From positions 1,426,001-1,490,000 of the forward strand of contig NZ_AP025688.1 in assembly GCF_023168325.1 (NCBI RefSeq): 64,000 nucleotides of DNA, written 5' to 3'. Below, in pieces: positions 21,204 through 31,140 of the stretch; the first letter of the stretch is position 1, and every line of letters begins with the position of its first letter. The DNA is from Tsukamurella sp. PLM1. Lineage in GTDB: Bacteria; Actinomycetota; Actinomycetes; Mycobacteriales; Mycobacteriaceae. Position numbers and translations under genes: made by a program. The notes beneath the pieces were generated by a model. That model was not told the DNA's origin. It made no database searches and saw only the letters and a program-made list of their open reading frames with translations.

Positions 21204-22722
21204 TCACGGGGCGTCGGACTTGCGCGGCGCCCGGAGCAGAGCGCCGACGGCGGTGAGCGCGATGGGGATCACCACCGCGATCAGAGCGGCGCTGAGGCCG
21301 CTCATGAAGGCCGTGCGGACGGAGTGCGTCAGCTCTGCACCGGACGGACCCATGCGTGCGGCCACTTCGAGGCCCGCGGCAGCGGAGTCGGTCACGGCCT
21401 TGGCCGCCTCGGCCGGGAGCCGGGACAGGTCGGGCAGTGACGCTGTGTAGCGGCTGGTGAAGACGGCGCCCATCAGGGCGATCCCGATAGCTGAGCCGAC
21501 CTCGCGTGTCGTGTCGTTGACGGCCGAGGCGATGCCCTGTTGGTCGGCGGAGAGGGAGCCGACGATGGCAGAGGTACCGGTCGAACTGGTGATGCCGATA
21601 CCCACGCCCGCGACGATGAGCCCGAGGAGGAAGGGCGGGTAGCCGGAGTCGGCGTCGAGGGTGGCGATCCAGCTCAAGCCGGCCGCCAGGAGGAGCAGGC
21701 CCAGGCACATCGTGACGTTCAGGCCGAGCCGGCGGACGATCGCCGGGGTGGAGATGGAGACGGGGAGCACCGTGAGGGCGACGGGAACGAGAGCGATGGC
21801 GCTGTGCAGCGGGCTGTATCCGAGGATGAGCTGGAGGTACTGCAGGCCGACGAAGAAGAACCCGAACACCGCCATGAATTGGACGATGACGCTGATCGAC
21901 CCGGCGCGGAATCCGGGAAGACCGAACAGTCGTGGGTCGAGGAGTGGCTCGTCGGTACGTATTCCGTAGGCGGCGTACGCGGCCAGTGACACGGCGCAGA
22001 CGACGAAGCTCGCGATGACGACGGGTTCGGTCCAGCCTCGGTCGCTGCCCTCGATGATCGCGAACACAAGTGTCCCGATTCCCACGACGGTCAATGTGGT
22101 GCCGAGGACGTCGACGCGGGGTGGGTGCTGGTCGCGGGTGTTCGGGCTCCACAGCGCGGCCGCGGCCAGCGCGAGGCAGGCGACGATGGCACTGGCGTAG
22201 AAGATGGACCGCCAACTCCAGACTTCGAGGAGCGCGCCGGCCGCGATCAGGCCGATGATGGCGCCGGCGGCGGCGAATCCCGACCAGATGGCGACACCTC
22301 GCGCGCCGGTCGACCGGGAAGGTCGCTGTGATGGTCGACAATGTCCCGGGCATGATCATCGCGGCGCCGAGGCCCATGACCACGCGGGAGGCGATCAGGC
22401 TCGTCGTGCTGTCGGAGAGTGCGGCCGCGACCGACCCAGCGGCGAAAACCGCTGTGCCGGCGATGAGGACGGTTCGCCGCCCGATGCGGTCTCCGAGTGC
22501 GCCCAGCGGCAGCACGAATGCGGCGAGGGCGACGGTGTAGCCGTCGGCGATCCAGGTGAGGGCGCTGTTGGACGCGCCGAGTGCCACGGCCAGGTCGGGA
22601 AGCGCGAGGTTGACCGCCGACACGGAGGCGACGACGAGCACGAGGGCCAGGCACATCGCGGAGAGGACGCGGCGTTGTGCGCCCGGTGTGCTCGGGTCTG
22701 TAAGTTCGGTTTGGTCGGTCAT
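21204..22722 (-). CDS. MFS transporter, DHA2/14-TM drug-exporter type, one frame break
   Basis: About 506 residues. MFS motifs: GALGDRIGRRTVLIAG (motif A, residues about 70-85) and motif C-like VVMGLGAAMIMPGTLS. The remainder has further hydrophobic segments ending near APRKSDAP. The frame changes near 22312; adding CG in the GCGCGCG tract restores RRARGVAIWSGFAA. It is the last gene of the nine-gene aromatic operon, 32 bases after the amidohydrolase, so an export or uptake role for an aromatic acid is plausible but inferred. DHA2 members mostly export drugs. Confidence 0.8.
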
Positions 22723-22754
22723 GGTGTGCTCCAGTCGGTTCGGGCGGGCCTGAG

Positions 22755-23785
22755 TCAGGTGGTGGCGATCAGGCGGGTCACGGCGCGCATGGCGGTCCGT
22801 GTGACGGCGCCTCGAACACGGTCGGGCAGGGCCGGAGCCGCGAGCGGGGTCGGAGTGCCGAGCCGGGGGAAGAGGGCGAGGGCGTTCTCGCGTTCGATCC
22901 GGCGAGTGAGGTCGGCGTCGTCTGCGGTGTAGTCGTCGAGCCCGGCGGCGAAGTACTGCACCGCCGCTTCCGGCGCGAACGGCCAGTCGCTGCCGAACAG
23001 GACGTGTCCCGGGTCGGCGAAGGCGAGCAGGCTGGGCAGCGCGGCGGGGCTGGCGGAGAGGGCGGTGTCGAAGTAGAAGCTCGAGAAATCGTCGAGGACG
23101 TCGAGGGGGCTGCGGCCCGACGCTCCGGCGATGGCGACGGCCATCCGGTGGGAGGCGTACGGGACGAATCCGCCGGCGTGGCTGAGGATGAACCGAATGT
23201 TCGGGTAGCTGCGTCGAATGCCGTTGCTGACGAGCAGGTATGCGGCGCGGGTGGTGTCGAGGAGGAAATCGGCTGCGAACGGTGGGATGCCGGTGACAGC
23301 GGGGGCTGGCAGGTCGGCGGGGTGGATGAACACCGTCGCGGCCCGCTCGTCGAGGGCGCTGAACAGCTGCTCCTGGCCCGCTTCGCCCAGGTACGTGCCG
23401 CGTGCGTTGGCGAGGAGGACGACACCGTCGGCGTGGAGGTCGTCCAGGGCGCGGCGGGCCTCGGCGGTCGCTGCTCCGATGTCGGGCGTCGGCAGCGTTG
23501 CGAAGAAGCCGAACCGGTCCGGGTGCGCCGAGACGATGGACGAGGTCTCGTCGTTGAGTTCGCGGGCCAGGCTGGAGCCTCGTCAGGATCCATGAGGAAG
23601 GTCGTGCCCGGTGTCGAGACGGACAGGATCGCGGTGGCGATACCGGCGCGGTCCATCACAGCGAGCGAGCCCTCGGGCGACCAGGCGGGTAGTTCACGCC
23701 CTCCGGCCTCGGCGATGCCATGAGCGGCGAGGCGGTCGCGGTACGAGGAGGGGATCAGGTGGTGGTGAACATCGATGCGATGCAT
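22755..23785 (-). CDS. Amidohydrolase, 6-methylsalicylate decarboxylase/ACMSD-like, cytoplasmic, one frame break
   Basis: About 344-residue TIM-barrel amidohydrolase-2. HxH metal motif in MHRIDVHHHLIP, the family loop LPAWSPEGSLAVMDRAGIATAILSVSTPG, PNIRFILSHAGG (metal His), and FGSDWPFAP with the catalytic Asp. These are the signatures of zinc-dependent non-oxidative aromatic decarboxylases such as 6-methylsalicylate and gamma-resorcylate decarboxylase. The frame changes near 23582 (one base lost). It is a paralogue of the exported amidohydrolase at 25568-26671 in the same operon. It begins 48 bases after the protease gene. Confidence 0.75.
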
Positions 23786-23833
23786 GGCGTCTCCGTGGGT
23801 CCGGTGAGGTGTGGGGCGGGGTGCAGAGGGCCG

Positions 23834-24799
23834 TCAGGCGTGGAACGGTTCGGTGCCGAGAACGAGGCGGAGTCCCGGTATGCCGGAGTGCCGTTGGGCG
23901 TAGCGCAGTTCGCGGCTGAGGTCGCTGAGCGTGTTCCGTGGTGGCACCGCGAGACTGAGCGTGGACAGCGTGCCCAGGGCCCGGCCCTGGGCGTCGACGT
24001 AGCCGGCACCGCTGTCACCGGGGACGCCGGGCCGGGCAGCGGTGACGGTGTGGGCCCAGCCTCCACTGTTCGTGTCCGCCGCATGCACCGTGCCGGTGTG
24101 CGGCGACAACGCGTTCCTGCCGCCGCGGAGCGACGAATCGCCGAAACCGTAGACCCGATCACCGGCGTTGGGCTGGTCGACGCCGAGGTCGACGGGGCCA
24201 CCCCAATGCGGCAGCGACGGGTTGACGGATCCGGCGAGGTTCTTCGGAAGCCGGATCAGCGCGAAGTCGTTATGGGCGCACGCAAGGGGGTCGTTCTCGC
24301 CGGTAGCCTGCATGGCCGCCCAACTGTCGTAGGCAAGAGTGCCGGTTGCGACAGTGGTGCCTTCGGTGCGGAGCGAGCCACCGGTTCGCAGATCGACAGG
24401 GGTGCCGAGCGGGACGGTCCTGGCGGTGCAGCCGTTCGGGAGCTTCTCTGTGCCGACGTAACCGCAGTGGGCGGCCTGCCCCAGGTACACCTCGCCCCGG
24501 GCGTCGGTGAAGACGAAGTTGGTCGTGCACTGGCCGTCGCCGGTGTACGCCTGCAGGCCGGGGTGGAGCTGCGCCCGGTCGGCAGCTGCCCACGGCAGCC
24601 CGGCATCCCTGGCCGCGACGGTCTGCGGTGCAGCCGTGTCCGAGGACGCCGCAGAAGGGGCTCCGTCACCGTTCGATGGTCTCGTGCCGCATCCGCCCGT
24701 AGCGGCGAGCGCGGCGACAGCCGCGACGGCGGTCAAGGCCCTGACTGCGGGGACCCGGCGGGGCGGTCGGGGCGAGCTGCGGATTTCGGTGCGCTGCAT
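23834..24799 (-). CDS. Exported chymotrypsin-like serine protease (probable lipoprotein)
   Basis: 321 residues. N-terminal signal with AVAAVAALAATGGC (lipobox-like, Cys near residue 37) followed by a Ser/Ala-rich linker. S1-family triad: His in GQAAHCGYVG, Asp in AHNDFALIRLP, Ser in PGVPGDSGAGYV. Oxyanion Gly is present. Cys residues around NGCT and CTTNF suggest disulfides. It starts at ATG 24799, 14 bases after the acyltransferase stop, inside the aromatic operon, an unusual partner for ring-cleavage enzymes. Natural substrate unknown. Confidence 0.8.
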   Translation of the reverse strand: MQRTEIRSSPRPPRRVPAVRALTAVAAVAALAATGGCGTRPSNGDGAPSAASSDTAAPQTVAARDAGLPWAAADRAQLHPGLQAYTGDGQCTTNFVFTDARGEVYLGQAAHCGYVGTEKLPNGCTARTVPLGTPVDLRTGGSLRTEGTTVATGTLAYDSWAAMQATGENDPLACAHNDFALIRLPKNLAGSVNPSLPHWGGPVDLGVDQPNAGDRVYGFGDSSLRGGRNALSPHTGTVHAADTNSGGWAHTVTAARPGVPGDSGAGYVDAQGRALGTLSTLSLAVPPRNTLSDLSRELRYAQRHSGIPGLRLVLGTEPFHA

Positions 24800-24813
24800 G
24801 GGAGTCTCCTGTC

Positions 24814-25571
24814 TCACCCGATGATCGGGCGCCGACGGTGGGTCTGGCGGTCGAGTTCGGCCTGCATCGCGGCGCGGACCCGTTCGGCGTAGTCCTCGTC
24901 GGTTTCTGCGGGGCCGGGGCGCATGGCGGGCAGGAAGGTGGTGCGCAGCTTGGTGGGCAGCGGCATGTACGGGAGCAGGCCGACGGTGCCGATGTTGATC
25001 CCCAGGGGATGGAGACGGTGATCGGCAGGCGGTGCAGGCGGAACCGTTCGCGCGCACCGGTGGCCTCGGCGAGGGCGGCACCGTCGTCGAGGACGATGAC
25101 GGATTCCCCGCCACCGCTGGTGACCACCGGCACGATCGGGACGCCGGCCTCCCTGGCGAGCTGGGCGAAGCCCGCCCGGCCGGCGAACAACACGGTATTG
25201 CGGTCCTTCCAGGATTTGAAGGCATCGATGTCACCGCCGGGGAAGACGAGGACGTGCGTGCCGTCGGCGAGGGCCTCGTCGGCGGTCGCCCGGCCCGCGG
25301 GTCTGGCGCCGAATGGCTCGAGGAGCTTGCCGACGCCGAGCTGCCACGCGATCTGGTGCGTCAGCGCGATCACCGGCCGGTCGTCTCCGCTGGCGCGGTG
25401 GGCGATGCCGAACGCGACGACGTTGAGATCGAAGACCCCGCCGAAGCCGTGGTTGGCCACGAACAGCACCGGCTCGTCCGGAATCGGCGCTGCGACGGTG
25501 GTCTCGTGCCGGTTGTACAGCGCGACCGCCGTCTCGAGGGTGCGCGCGATCCGGTCGCTCCAGTCCGTCAT
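24814..25571 (-). CDS. PlsC-like acyltransferase, one frame break
   Basis: About 252 residues. Lysophospholipid acyltransferase superfamily: NHGFGGVFD (the NHxxxxD active-site box, residues about 40-48), LVFPGGDIDAF (glycerol-binding block) and VPIVPVVTSGG. The frame changes at the C-run 25000-25003; one more base gives IPWGINIGTVGLLPYMPLP and a stop at 24814. ATG 25571 overlaps the amidohydrolase stop (ATGA). It acts at the cytoplasmic face of the membrane; acyl acceptor unknown. Confidence 0.75.
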
Positions 25572-26671
25572 CTCCCGATCGCCGCCTTCAACCGTGGCAC
25601 CTGCTTGAGCGGGTTGTGCCGTTCGATCTCCAGGCGCTGCTCGGTGGTGAAGGTCTCGCTGAGCCCCGGCGCGGGGTCGCGGTCGCCGTGCTGGTCCAGT
25701 ACCAGCGCGGAGAACGGCCAGTCGCTGCCGAAGACGACGTGGTCACGACTGGTCGCGGCGAGGACGCTGTTCATCGCGGTGGGGGCCGCGCTCAACGCGG
25801 TGTCGTAGTACATCCCGGCGACCTGCGATTCGACGTCGAGCAGGGAGATCTTCGGCAATGGCAGCCGGCCGAGGGCCGTCTGCGAGGCGACGCCGATGCG
25901 GTGGGTCAGGAACGGGAGGGTACCGCCGGCGTGGGACAGCTGGAACCGGATGTTCGGGTAGCGCTTGGTGACACCGGTCGTCATCATCAGCATCGCGGCG
26001 CGGGTGGTGTCGAACGTGAACTCGGCGAGGAAGTCCGGCAGCGGCAGGTGCGGTTTGGCGTCGTCGGGGATCGCGGCGGGATGGACGAACACGTAGGCCG
26101 AGCGTCGGTTGAGTTCCCTCATCAGCGGTTCGAAACGCGGGTCGCCGAGGTAGACGCCGTCGTACGCGCTGAGCAGGGTGACGCCGTCGAGGTGCAGTAC
26201 GTCGAGCGCGTGGGCGAGCTCCGCGATCGACGCGGTGATGTTCGGCATCGGCAGGACGGCGAAGCTGCCGAACCGTTTGGGGTGGCGCTTGATCAGGTCG
26301 GCGGCGTAGGTGTTGCAGTACCGCGCCAGGTCCGCGGCCTCCTTGCCCGGGAGGAACGAGACGCCGGGATCCGACACGGCGAGTACGCGGGCGGAGATGC
26401 CGTAGTAGTCCTGGAAGGCGAGGTCGGCCTCGGGTGACCAGGTGGGCGTGGGGTAGCCGCCGATGGTGAGGTGGCCGTGCGAGAGCAGGGCGGCTCGGTA
26501 CTCCGGGGGCAGGAAGTGTGCGTGCAGGTCGATCCGGTACTGGCCTTTGGGCGCGGTGTAACTCTTCGCGGGTTCGGCGTTGGCCGAGGAAGCGCCGAGG
26601 GCGGCGGCACCGAGAGTCGCGGCTCCGGCGGCGGTCGCAGCGCCGGCGAGGAGGTTGCGGCGGTTGATCAT
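25568..26671 (-). CDS. Tat-exported amidohydrolase of the 6-methylsalicylate decarboxylase type
   Basis: 367 residues. It begins NRRNLLAGAATAAGAATLGA, a twin-arginine signal with an ANA cut site near residue 33, then the TIM-barrel domain: RIDLHAHFLP (HxH), GYPTPTWSPEADLAFQDYYG, HLDGVTLLSAYDG, VFVHP, NIRFQLSHAGG and FGSDWPFSA. All metal and catalytic positions are kept. Export of this family is rare, since decarboxylase members are usually cytoplasmic, and here it stands beside a non-exported paralogue. ATG 26671 overlaps the hydratase stop. Substrate inferred to be a salicylate-like aromatic acid. Confidence 0.78.
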   Translation of the reverse strand: MINRRNLLAGAATAAGAATLGAAALGASSANAEPAKSYTAPKGQYRIDLHAHFLPPEYRAALLSHGHLTIGGYPTPTWSPEADLAFQDYYGISARVLAVSDPGVSFLPGKEAADLARYCNTYAADLIKRHPKRFGSFAVLPMPNITASIAELAHALDVLHLDGVTLLSAYDGVYLGDPRFEPLMRELNRRSAYVFVHPAAIPDDAKPHLPLPDFLAEFTFDTTRAAMLMMTTGVTKRYPNIRFQLSHAGGTLPFLTHRIGVASQTALGRLPLPKISLLDVESQVAGMYYDTALSAAPTAMNSVLAATSRDHVVFGSDWPFSALVLDQHGDRDPAPGLSETFTTEQRLEIERHNPLKQVPRLKAAIGR

Positions 26672-27510
26672 CGGGTCGGTCCGTTCGTCAGCGGGGAGGT
26701 GGAAGGCTGTGGCGGTTCGGGTGCGAAGTCGACGACCGCGGCGCCGATCGTCTCGTCGCCGAGGACGATCCGTGCCTCGACGTGGTCTCCCGGGCCGACG
26801 GTGACCATCGGGCCGAGTGCTCCCGAGAGGATGACGTGGCCGGCGCGCAGCGGCTCACCGAGATCGCGAGCCGTCTCGGCGAGCCAGAGCACCGCGTTGA
26901 GCGGCCCGCCGAGGCAGTCCGTCCCGTATCCGGTGGATGCGGTCTCGCCGTTGACGGTCATCGTCATCCGCACCGACGAGGGATCGACGCCGGACGGGAG
27001 GCGGTCGCCGAGGACGTAGAGGCCGGCGCTGGCGTTGTCGGCGACGGTGTCGGCGTAGCTGATGTCCCACTGCTCGACCCGGCTGTCGACCACCTCGATG
27101 GAGGCGTGGCTGCGAGCGACGGCCCGTCGGACGGTCTCGACCGTGAGGTCGCCGACGAGGTCCTCGCCCAGGACGAAGGCGATTTCCGCTTCGACCTTCG
27201 GCTGCAGCAGTGCCGTCTGTGGGATCGGTGTGCCGGAGTAGTCCATGTCGGCGAACAGCACCCCGAAGTCGGGCCGGTCGACGCCGAGCTGTTGCTGGAC
27301 GATGCGGTTGGTCAGGCCGATCTTCCGCCCGACCACGACTCCGCCGCGCTCGATCCGGTCCTGCGTGAGCAACTGCTGTACCGCGTAGGCGGCTTCGACA
27401 TCGGTGGGGGCGATCAGGTCGCGCACCGGTTGGCAAGGGCTACGGAGGTCTGTGGCGGTCAGCAGCCGTCGCGCTGCGGTGCTGATCATATCGGTGGTCT
27501 CGGTGCTCAT
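26668..27510 (-). CDS. mhpD: 2-Hydroxypenta-2,4-dienoate (2-keto-4-pentenoate) hydratase, MhpD-like
   Basis: 280 residues. Hydratase/decarboxylase fold of the FAH-like family: VVGRKIGLTNRIVQQQLGVD, PKVEAEIAFVLGEDL (metal-binding Glu pair), ASIEVVDSRVEQW and GPLNAVLWLAETARDLG. It converts 2-hydroxypentadienoate, released by the ring-fission hydrolase, to 4-hydroxy-2-oxovalerate. ATG 27510 overlaps the hydroxylase stop (ATGA). Partner aldolase and acylating aldehyde dehydrogenase (MhpE/MhpF) are not in the window. Confidence 0.85.
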   Translation of the reverse strand: MSTETTDMISTAARRLLTATDLRSPCQPVRDLIAPTDVEAAYAVQQLLTQDRIERGGVVVGRKIGLTNRIVQQQLGVDRPDFGVLFADMDYSGTPIPQTALLQPKVEAEIAFVLGEDLVGDLTVETVRRAVARSHASIEVVDSRVEQWDISYADTVADNASAGLYVLGDRLPSGVDPSSVRMTMTVNGETASTGYGTDCLGGPLNAVLWLAETARDLGEPLRAGHVILSGALGPMVTVGPGDHVEARIVLGDETIGAAVVDFAPEPPQPSTSPLTNGPTR

Positions 27511-29231
27511 GCGGGCCTTCCAGTGGCAGTGGGGGCGGGGACATCGGTAGGAGTGGCGGCGCTGCGGTCGATACCGGTGAGCGCGAGTCGCCGCTCCAGT
27601 TCTCGCGTCAGGTTCGCGGCGTCGGCGCTCGCGCCGAAGACGTACTTGTCGGGTCGCAGGACCAAGACCGTGCCGGGCCGGTGCCCGGCGCGGCGCAGCC
27701 ACGAGGTCAGCAGGCCGTCGGTGTCCTCGAGATCGACGAGCCCCGCCTGCCGCCGGCCGTCGCCGATCCGCCCCTGCGGCCGTGCGCCGGAGCGGTAGAT
27801 CGTCGCGAAGTTCGCGCCGAGACGCTCCCACACGGCGGCGTCGGCGCCGAGAAGCTCGCGCGGGTCCGTCTCGAACCCGATGACGGCCCAGCCGATGCCG
27901 AGGGCGTCGTCGAGCCGGACCCGGTGGCCGTCGTAGCGCCGGACCACCGGCTGTGGGGGCAGTGTGCCCTCGATGCCGCGCACCGGCTTGCGGTCGAGGC
28001 CCAGGTACTCGCCGCGACGGAAGCGCGGCTTGGGCTTCATGCCGGCCCTCCGCACCCACGCGCCGAGCGCGGGCACGTGGATCGCCGTGCGCAGCGCGAT
28101 GTCCCGGGACCGCGCGAGGGCTCGGCTCTGGACGGAGACGAGCGACTTGTTGAAGACGGAGAGGTCGATCATCGCCTTTGCGTGGTGCCGGCGCTCGGAC
28201 TCGTAGGTGTCGAGGATCGCGGGATCCGCTCCGTGCTGCAGGACGTCCTGGAGCTTCCAGGACAGGTTGTCGGCGTCGCGGACACCGGCGTTCATGCCCT
28301 GACCGATGAACTGCGGGGTCATGTGCGCGGCGTCGCCGGCGAGCAGGATCCGCCCCTCGCGCCAGCGGTCGGCGATCACGGCGTTGAAGGTGTAGACGAG
28401 TCGCCGCTCCACGGTGACCTCGTCCACGTCGACGTACTGCCCGATGAGTCGCTCCACGGTCGCGTCGGACTCGAACTCGTCCTTCTCGTCGTCCTCGGCG
28501 AGGTTGAACTCGAACCGGTGGTGCCCGCCCGGCTGCGGACAGCTCACCGTCGGCATGCCCGGATCGCAGACGAAGTCGAAGTACGGCAGGTGCCGGAACG
28601 GATCCGTTCCCTCCTTGGCGGCGAGGTCCACGACGAGCCACCGCTCCGGGAAGCTCTTGCCGCTCATGTCGATTCCGAGACCGGTGCGGATGACGCTGCG
28701 GCCACCGTCGGCCCCGACGAGGTACGACGCCCGCACCGTCTCGCGGGTGGCGTCGTCGATCACGTTGCCCTGCTTGCCGTACCCGCTGCCTGTGGCGGCG
28801 GCGTGGATCACGCTGACTCCGTGAGCGTCCTGCTCGAAGTCGACGACCTCACGCCCGCGCCGCACCTCGACGTTCGGGTAGCGGATGAGGGTGTCCCCCA
28901 GCTTCGTCTCCAGGTAGGGCTGGTAGAAGAAGTTGGTCACCGGCCACCACAGCGGGCGCTGGGGCTGGCGGAACTGGACGAGCACCTCGCCGTCGGAGGT
29001 GACCCACTGCACCGCCGAATCGACGTTCATGTCCTCGTGGATCTCGTCTGCGACGCCGGCGGTCTGGAAGACCCGTAGGGCCTCGTCGTCGGTGTAGACG
29101 GCGCGGGCGTTGCCGTAGAACTGCGGTTCGCGCTCGAGGACGAGGACGGACAGGCCCCGTCGGCCGAGCAGGTGGGCGAGGGTCAGGCCGGTGGGGCCGA
29201 GGCCCACGACGGCGACGTCGTAGTCGTTCAC
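27507..29231 (-). CDS. mhpA: MhpA-like FAD-dependent aromatic hydroxylase (3-(3-hydroxyphenyl)propionate type)
   Basis: 574-residue class A flavoprotein monooxygenase. GxGxxG motif in VVGLGPTGLTLAHLLGRRG, the GD motif LAGDAAHMTPQFIGQGMN that binds FAD ribityl, and the VGADGGRSVIR DG motif. The C-terminal thioredoxin-like domain is present. MhpA-type enzymes add an ortho hydroxyl to 3-hydroxyphenylpropionate or 3-hydroxycinnamate using NADH and O2, giving the catechol for the adjacent dioxygenase. The exact phenolic substrate here is inferred. ATGA couplings at both ends. Confidence 0.85.
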   Translation of the reverse strand: MNDYDVAVVGLGPTGLTLAHLLGRRGLSVLVLEREPQFYGNARAVYTDDEALRVFQTAGVADEIHEDMNVDSAVQWVTSDGEVLVQFRQPQRPLWWPVTNFFYQPYLETKLGDTLIRYPNVEVRRGREVVDFEQDAHGVSVIHAAATGSGYGKQGNVIDDATRETVRASYLVGADGGRSVIRTGLGIDMSGKSFPERWLVVDLAAKEGTDPFRHLPYFDFVCDPGMPTVSCPQPGGHHRFEFNLAEDDEKDEFESDATVERLIGQYVDVDEVTVERRLVYTFNAVIADRWREGRILLAGDAAHMTPQFIGQGMNAGVRDADNLSWKLQDVLQHGADPAILDTYESERRHHAKAMIDLSVFNKSLVSVQSRALARSRDIALRTAIHVPALGAWVRRAGMKPKPRFRRGEYLGLDRKPVRGIEGTLPPQPVVRRYDGHRVRLDDALGIGWAVIGFETDPRELLGADAAVWERLGANFATIYRSGARPQGRIGDGRRQAGLVDLEDTDGLLTSWLRRAGHRPGTVLVLRPDKYVFGASADAANLTRELERRLALTGIDRSAATPTDVPAPTATGRPA

Positions 29232-30259
29232 TTGGTGGTTCCGATCGGTGTGCTGAGGGCGGGAACGGTCTTCTCCGGCCGACGGAGATACCGGAGGGCC
29301 TCGCGGACCTGGGCGAGGTTGTCGATCATGTGGACCGTGTCATGGCCCCAGATGCTGATGCCCTGATACGTGGTGGGCTGCCACGCGGCCTCGAGTTCCG
29401 GGGTGACGACGACGGGATTCCAGCCGACCTCGAGCTCGAAGCCCGACGGCGTGACGCAGTAGAAGGACAGCTCGCGGTCGTTCGTGTGCTGCCCCACCGT
29501 CCACGCGACGCGGAAGCCGAGGTCGCGGACCCGCTGGTGGGCGGCGAGCATGTCGTCGAGATCCGCGACCTGGATGTTGACGTGCTGCGCCCGGGTGCGG
29601 ATGGGGTCGAGGGGCAGGTGGTGCAGGCCCGCGACGGCGATGGAGTGGTGGCGCTCGTTGACCCGCAGGAATCGGATTTTGAGCGTGAGGCCACCCACGT
29701 TCTCGTCGATGAAATCCGACAGGCGCGAGTCGAAGACGGTGCCGTAGTAGCGGTGGATGCTCGCGGGGTTCCGCGAGGTGATCGCGACGTGCCCCATGCC
29801 CGAGGCGCCGGTCACGTAGCCGGAGGTGAGCATGTGCAGCGGCTTCGTCGTGGTCCGGGCGGTGGTGAAGATCTCCTGGGCAATGCCTTTCGGGCCGGGG
29901 AAGCGCCACAGGCGCTCGACGCCGCGCAGCGCGGCGTCCTCAGCTGTGCCCTCGACGATCGGGACGCCGCGGTCGTTGACGCGCCGCAGGATCTCCTCGA
30001 AGGTCTCGTGATCGTCGACCTGCCAGCCGATCGCCGTGAGGTCCTCGGCTCCTCCGCGCCGGATGAGGAAGCGGCACTCGTTCTCGTCGAGCCGAAAGCG
30101 GAGGGTATCGGCGTCCAGCTCGTCGACGTGCAGCCCGATGGCGTCCGCGCCGAACCGGTGCCACTGCTGCATCTTCCGGGACTCGACGGCGAGGTAGCCG
30201 AGGTGGACGGCACCGAAGACGGATCGGCCCTTGCTGACGGCGGTGGCAGCGCTGGTCAT
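29228..30259 (-). CDS. Type I (VOC) extradiol ring-cleavage dioxygenase
   Basis: 343 residues, two vicinal-oxygen-chelate modules. Fe(II) ligands fit the family: His in GMGHVAITSRN, His in RTRAQHVNIQV, Glu in SGFELEVGWNP. Related to BphC/HsaC, which cleave catechols meta to the hydroxyls. In enteric mhp clusters this step is done by the unrelated type III MhpB, so this is a replacement. ATG 30259 overlaps the hydrolase stop (ATGA). Confidence 0.85.
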   Translation of the reverse strand: MTSAATAVSKGRSVFGAVHLGYLAVESRKMQQWHRFGADAIGLHVDELDADTLRFRLDENECRFLIRRGGAEDLTAIGWQVDDHETFEEILRRVNDRGVPIVEGTAEDAALRGVERLWRFPGPKGIAQEIFTTARTTTKPLHMLTSGYVTGASGMGHVAITSRNPASIHRYYGTVFDSRLSDFIDENVGGLTLKIRFLRVNERHHSIAVAGLHHLPLDPIRTRAQHVNIQVADLDDMLAAHQRVRDLGFRVAWTVGQHTNDRELSFYCVTPSGFELEVGWNPVVVTPELEAAWQPTTYQGISIWGHDTVHMIDNLAQVREALRYLRRPEKTVPALSTPIGTTK

Positions 30260-31118
30260 GCGTCCCCGCCGAGGAAGGTCGCTGCGAGATCGTTGAACAG
30301 GTCCGCGCGCTCCCACTGCACCCAGTGGCCCGTGCGTGCCGCGATGTAGAGGTCGCAGTTCGGCATGGTCTTCGCCAACGCCGGGCCGCCGGCCGGGCGG
30401 TTGACCTTGTCGTCGGCGCCCCAGATCACCAGGGTCGGGGCCTGCACGTCCGCCAGGCGGCGGTCGCGGGTGAAGTCCATGCGCAGCAGGGTGCGCAGGG
30501 CGGTGGGGCCGGACGGGCGGCGCAGCGGCGGGTTCGCGACGACGTCGGGCTGGATGCTTGCCTGGTAGCGAAGCTCGATGAGGTCCTCCGGCACGGCCGA
30601 GGCGTCGTAGACGAGGTACTCGCGGATGAACTCGCTGAGCTTCTCCTTACTGGGCCCGTCGCCGCCGTAGTAGCCGAGCAGCGCGTTCAGGCCCTTGGTC
30701 GGCAGCGCGCGTGGTCCCGATGCCGCCGGGGCCCATGAGGATCAGCTTGTCGACCTTGTCGGGCCGGTCCATCGCGAGCCGCAGGGCCGCGGCGCCGCCG
30801 TAGGAGTTGCCGACGAGGTGTGCCTTGTCGATGCCGAGCTCGTCGAGCAGGCCGCGCACGGCCATGGCGAGGTCGCCGAACGGGTCGCTCTGGTCGATGT
30901 CCTTGCTGGACTGCCCGTACCCCGGCATGTCCGGCACGATCACGCGGAACTTCTCGGCGAGGGCGTCGATGTTGCGCGAGTAGTTCGAGGCGCCCGTCGC
31001 CCTGCGCCACCGCCGTGGAGCAGGACCACGGGGGCGCCCTCGCCGGCCTCGGTGATGAAGATCCGACGACGCCCGACCTCGACGGTGCGCTCGGTGCGGA
31101 CGGGGTGGTGGCGGTCAT
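30256..31118 (-). CDS. mhpC: Meta-cleavage product hydrolase (MhpC/HsaD-like), three frame breaks
   Basis: About 289-residue alpha/beta-hydrolase splitting the C-C bond of the ring-fission product. Oxyanion loop VVLLHGGGAG, nucleophile GNSYGG, acid VIWGADDKVN, His in ARTGHWVQWERA. The frame changes near 31100, at the C-run 31000-31002 (one G restores GAGATGASNYSRNIDAL) and near 30708 (a GC pair restores TTRALPTKGLNALLGYYGG). ATG 31118. It is the first gene of the nine-gene operon, divergent from the TetR gene. Confidence 0.8.
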
Positions 31119-31140
31119 CGTTGGCCCTCTCGATCGGAAC

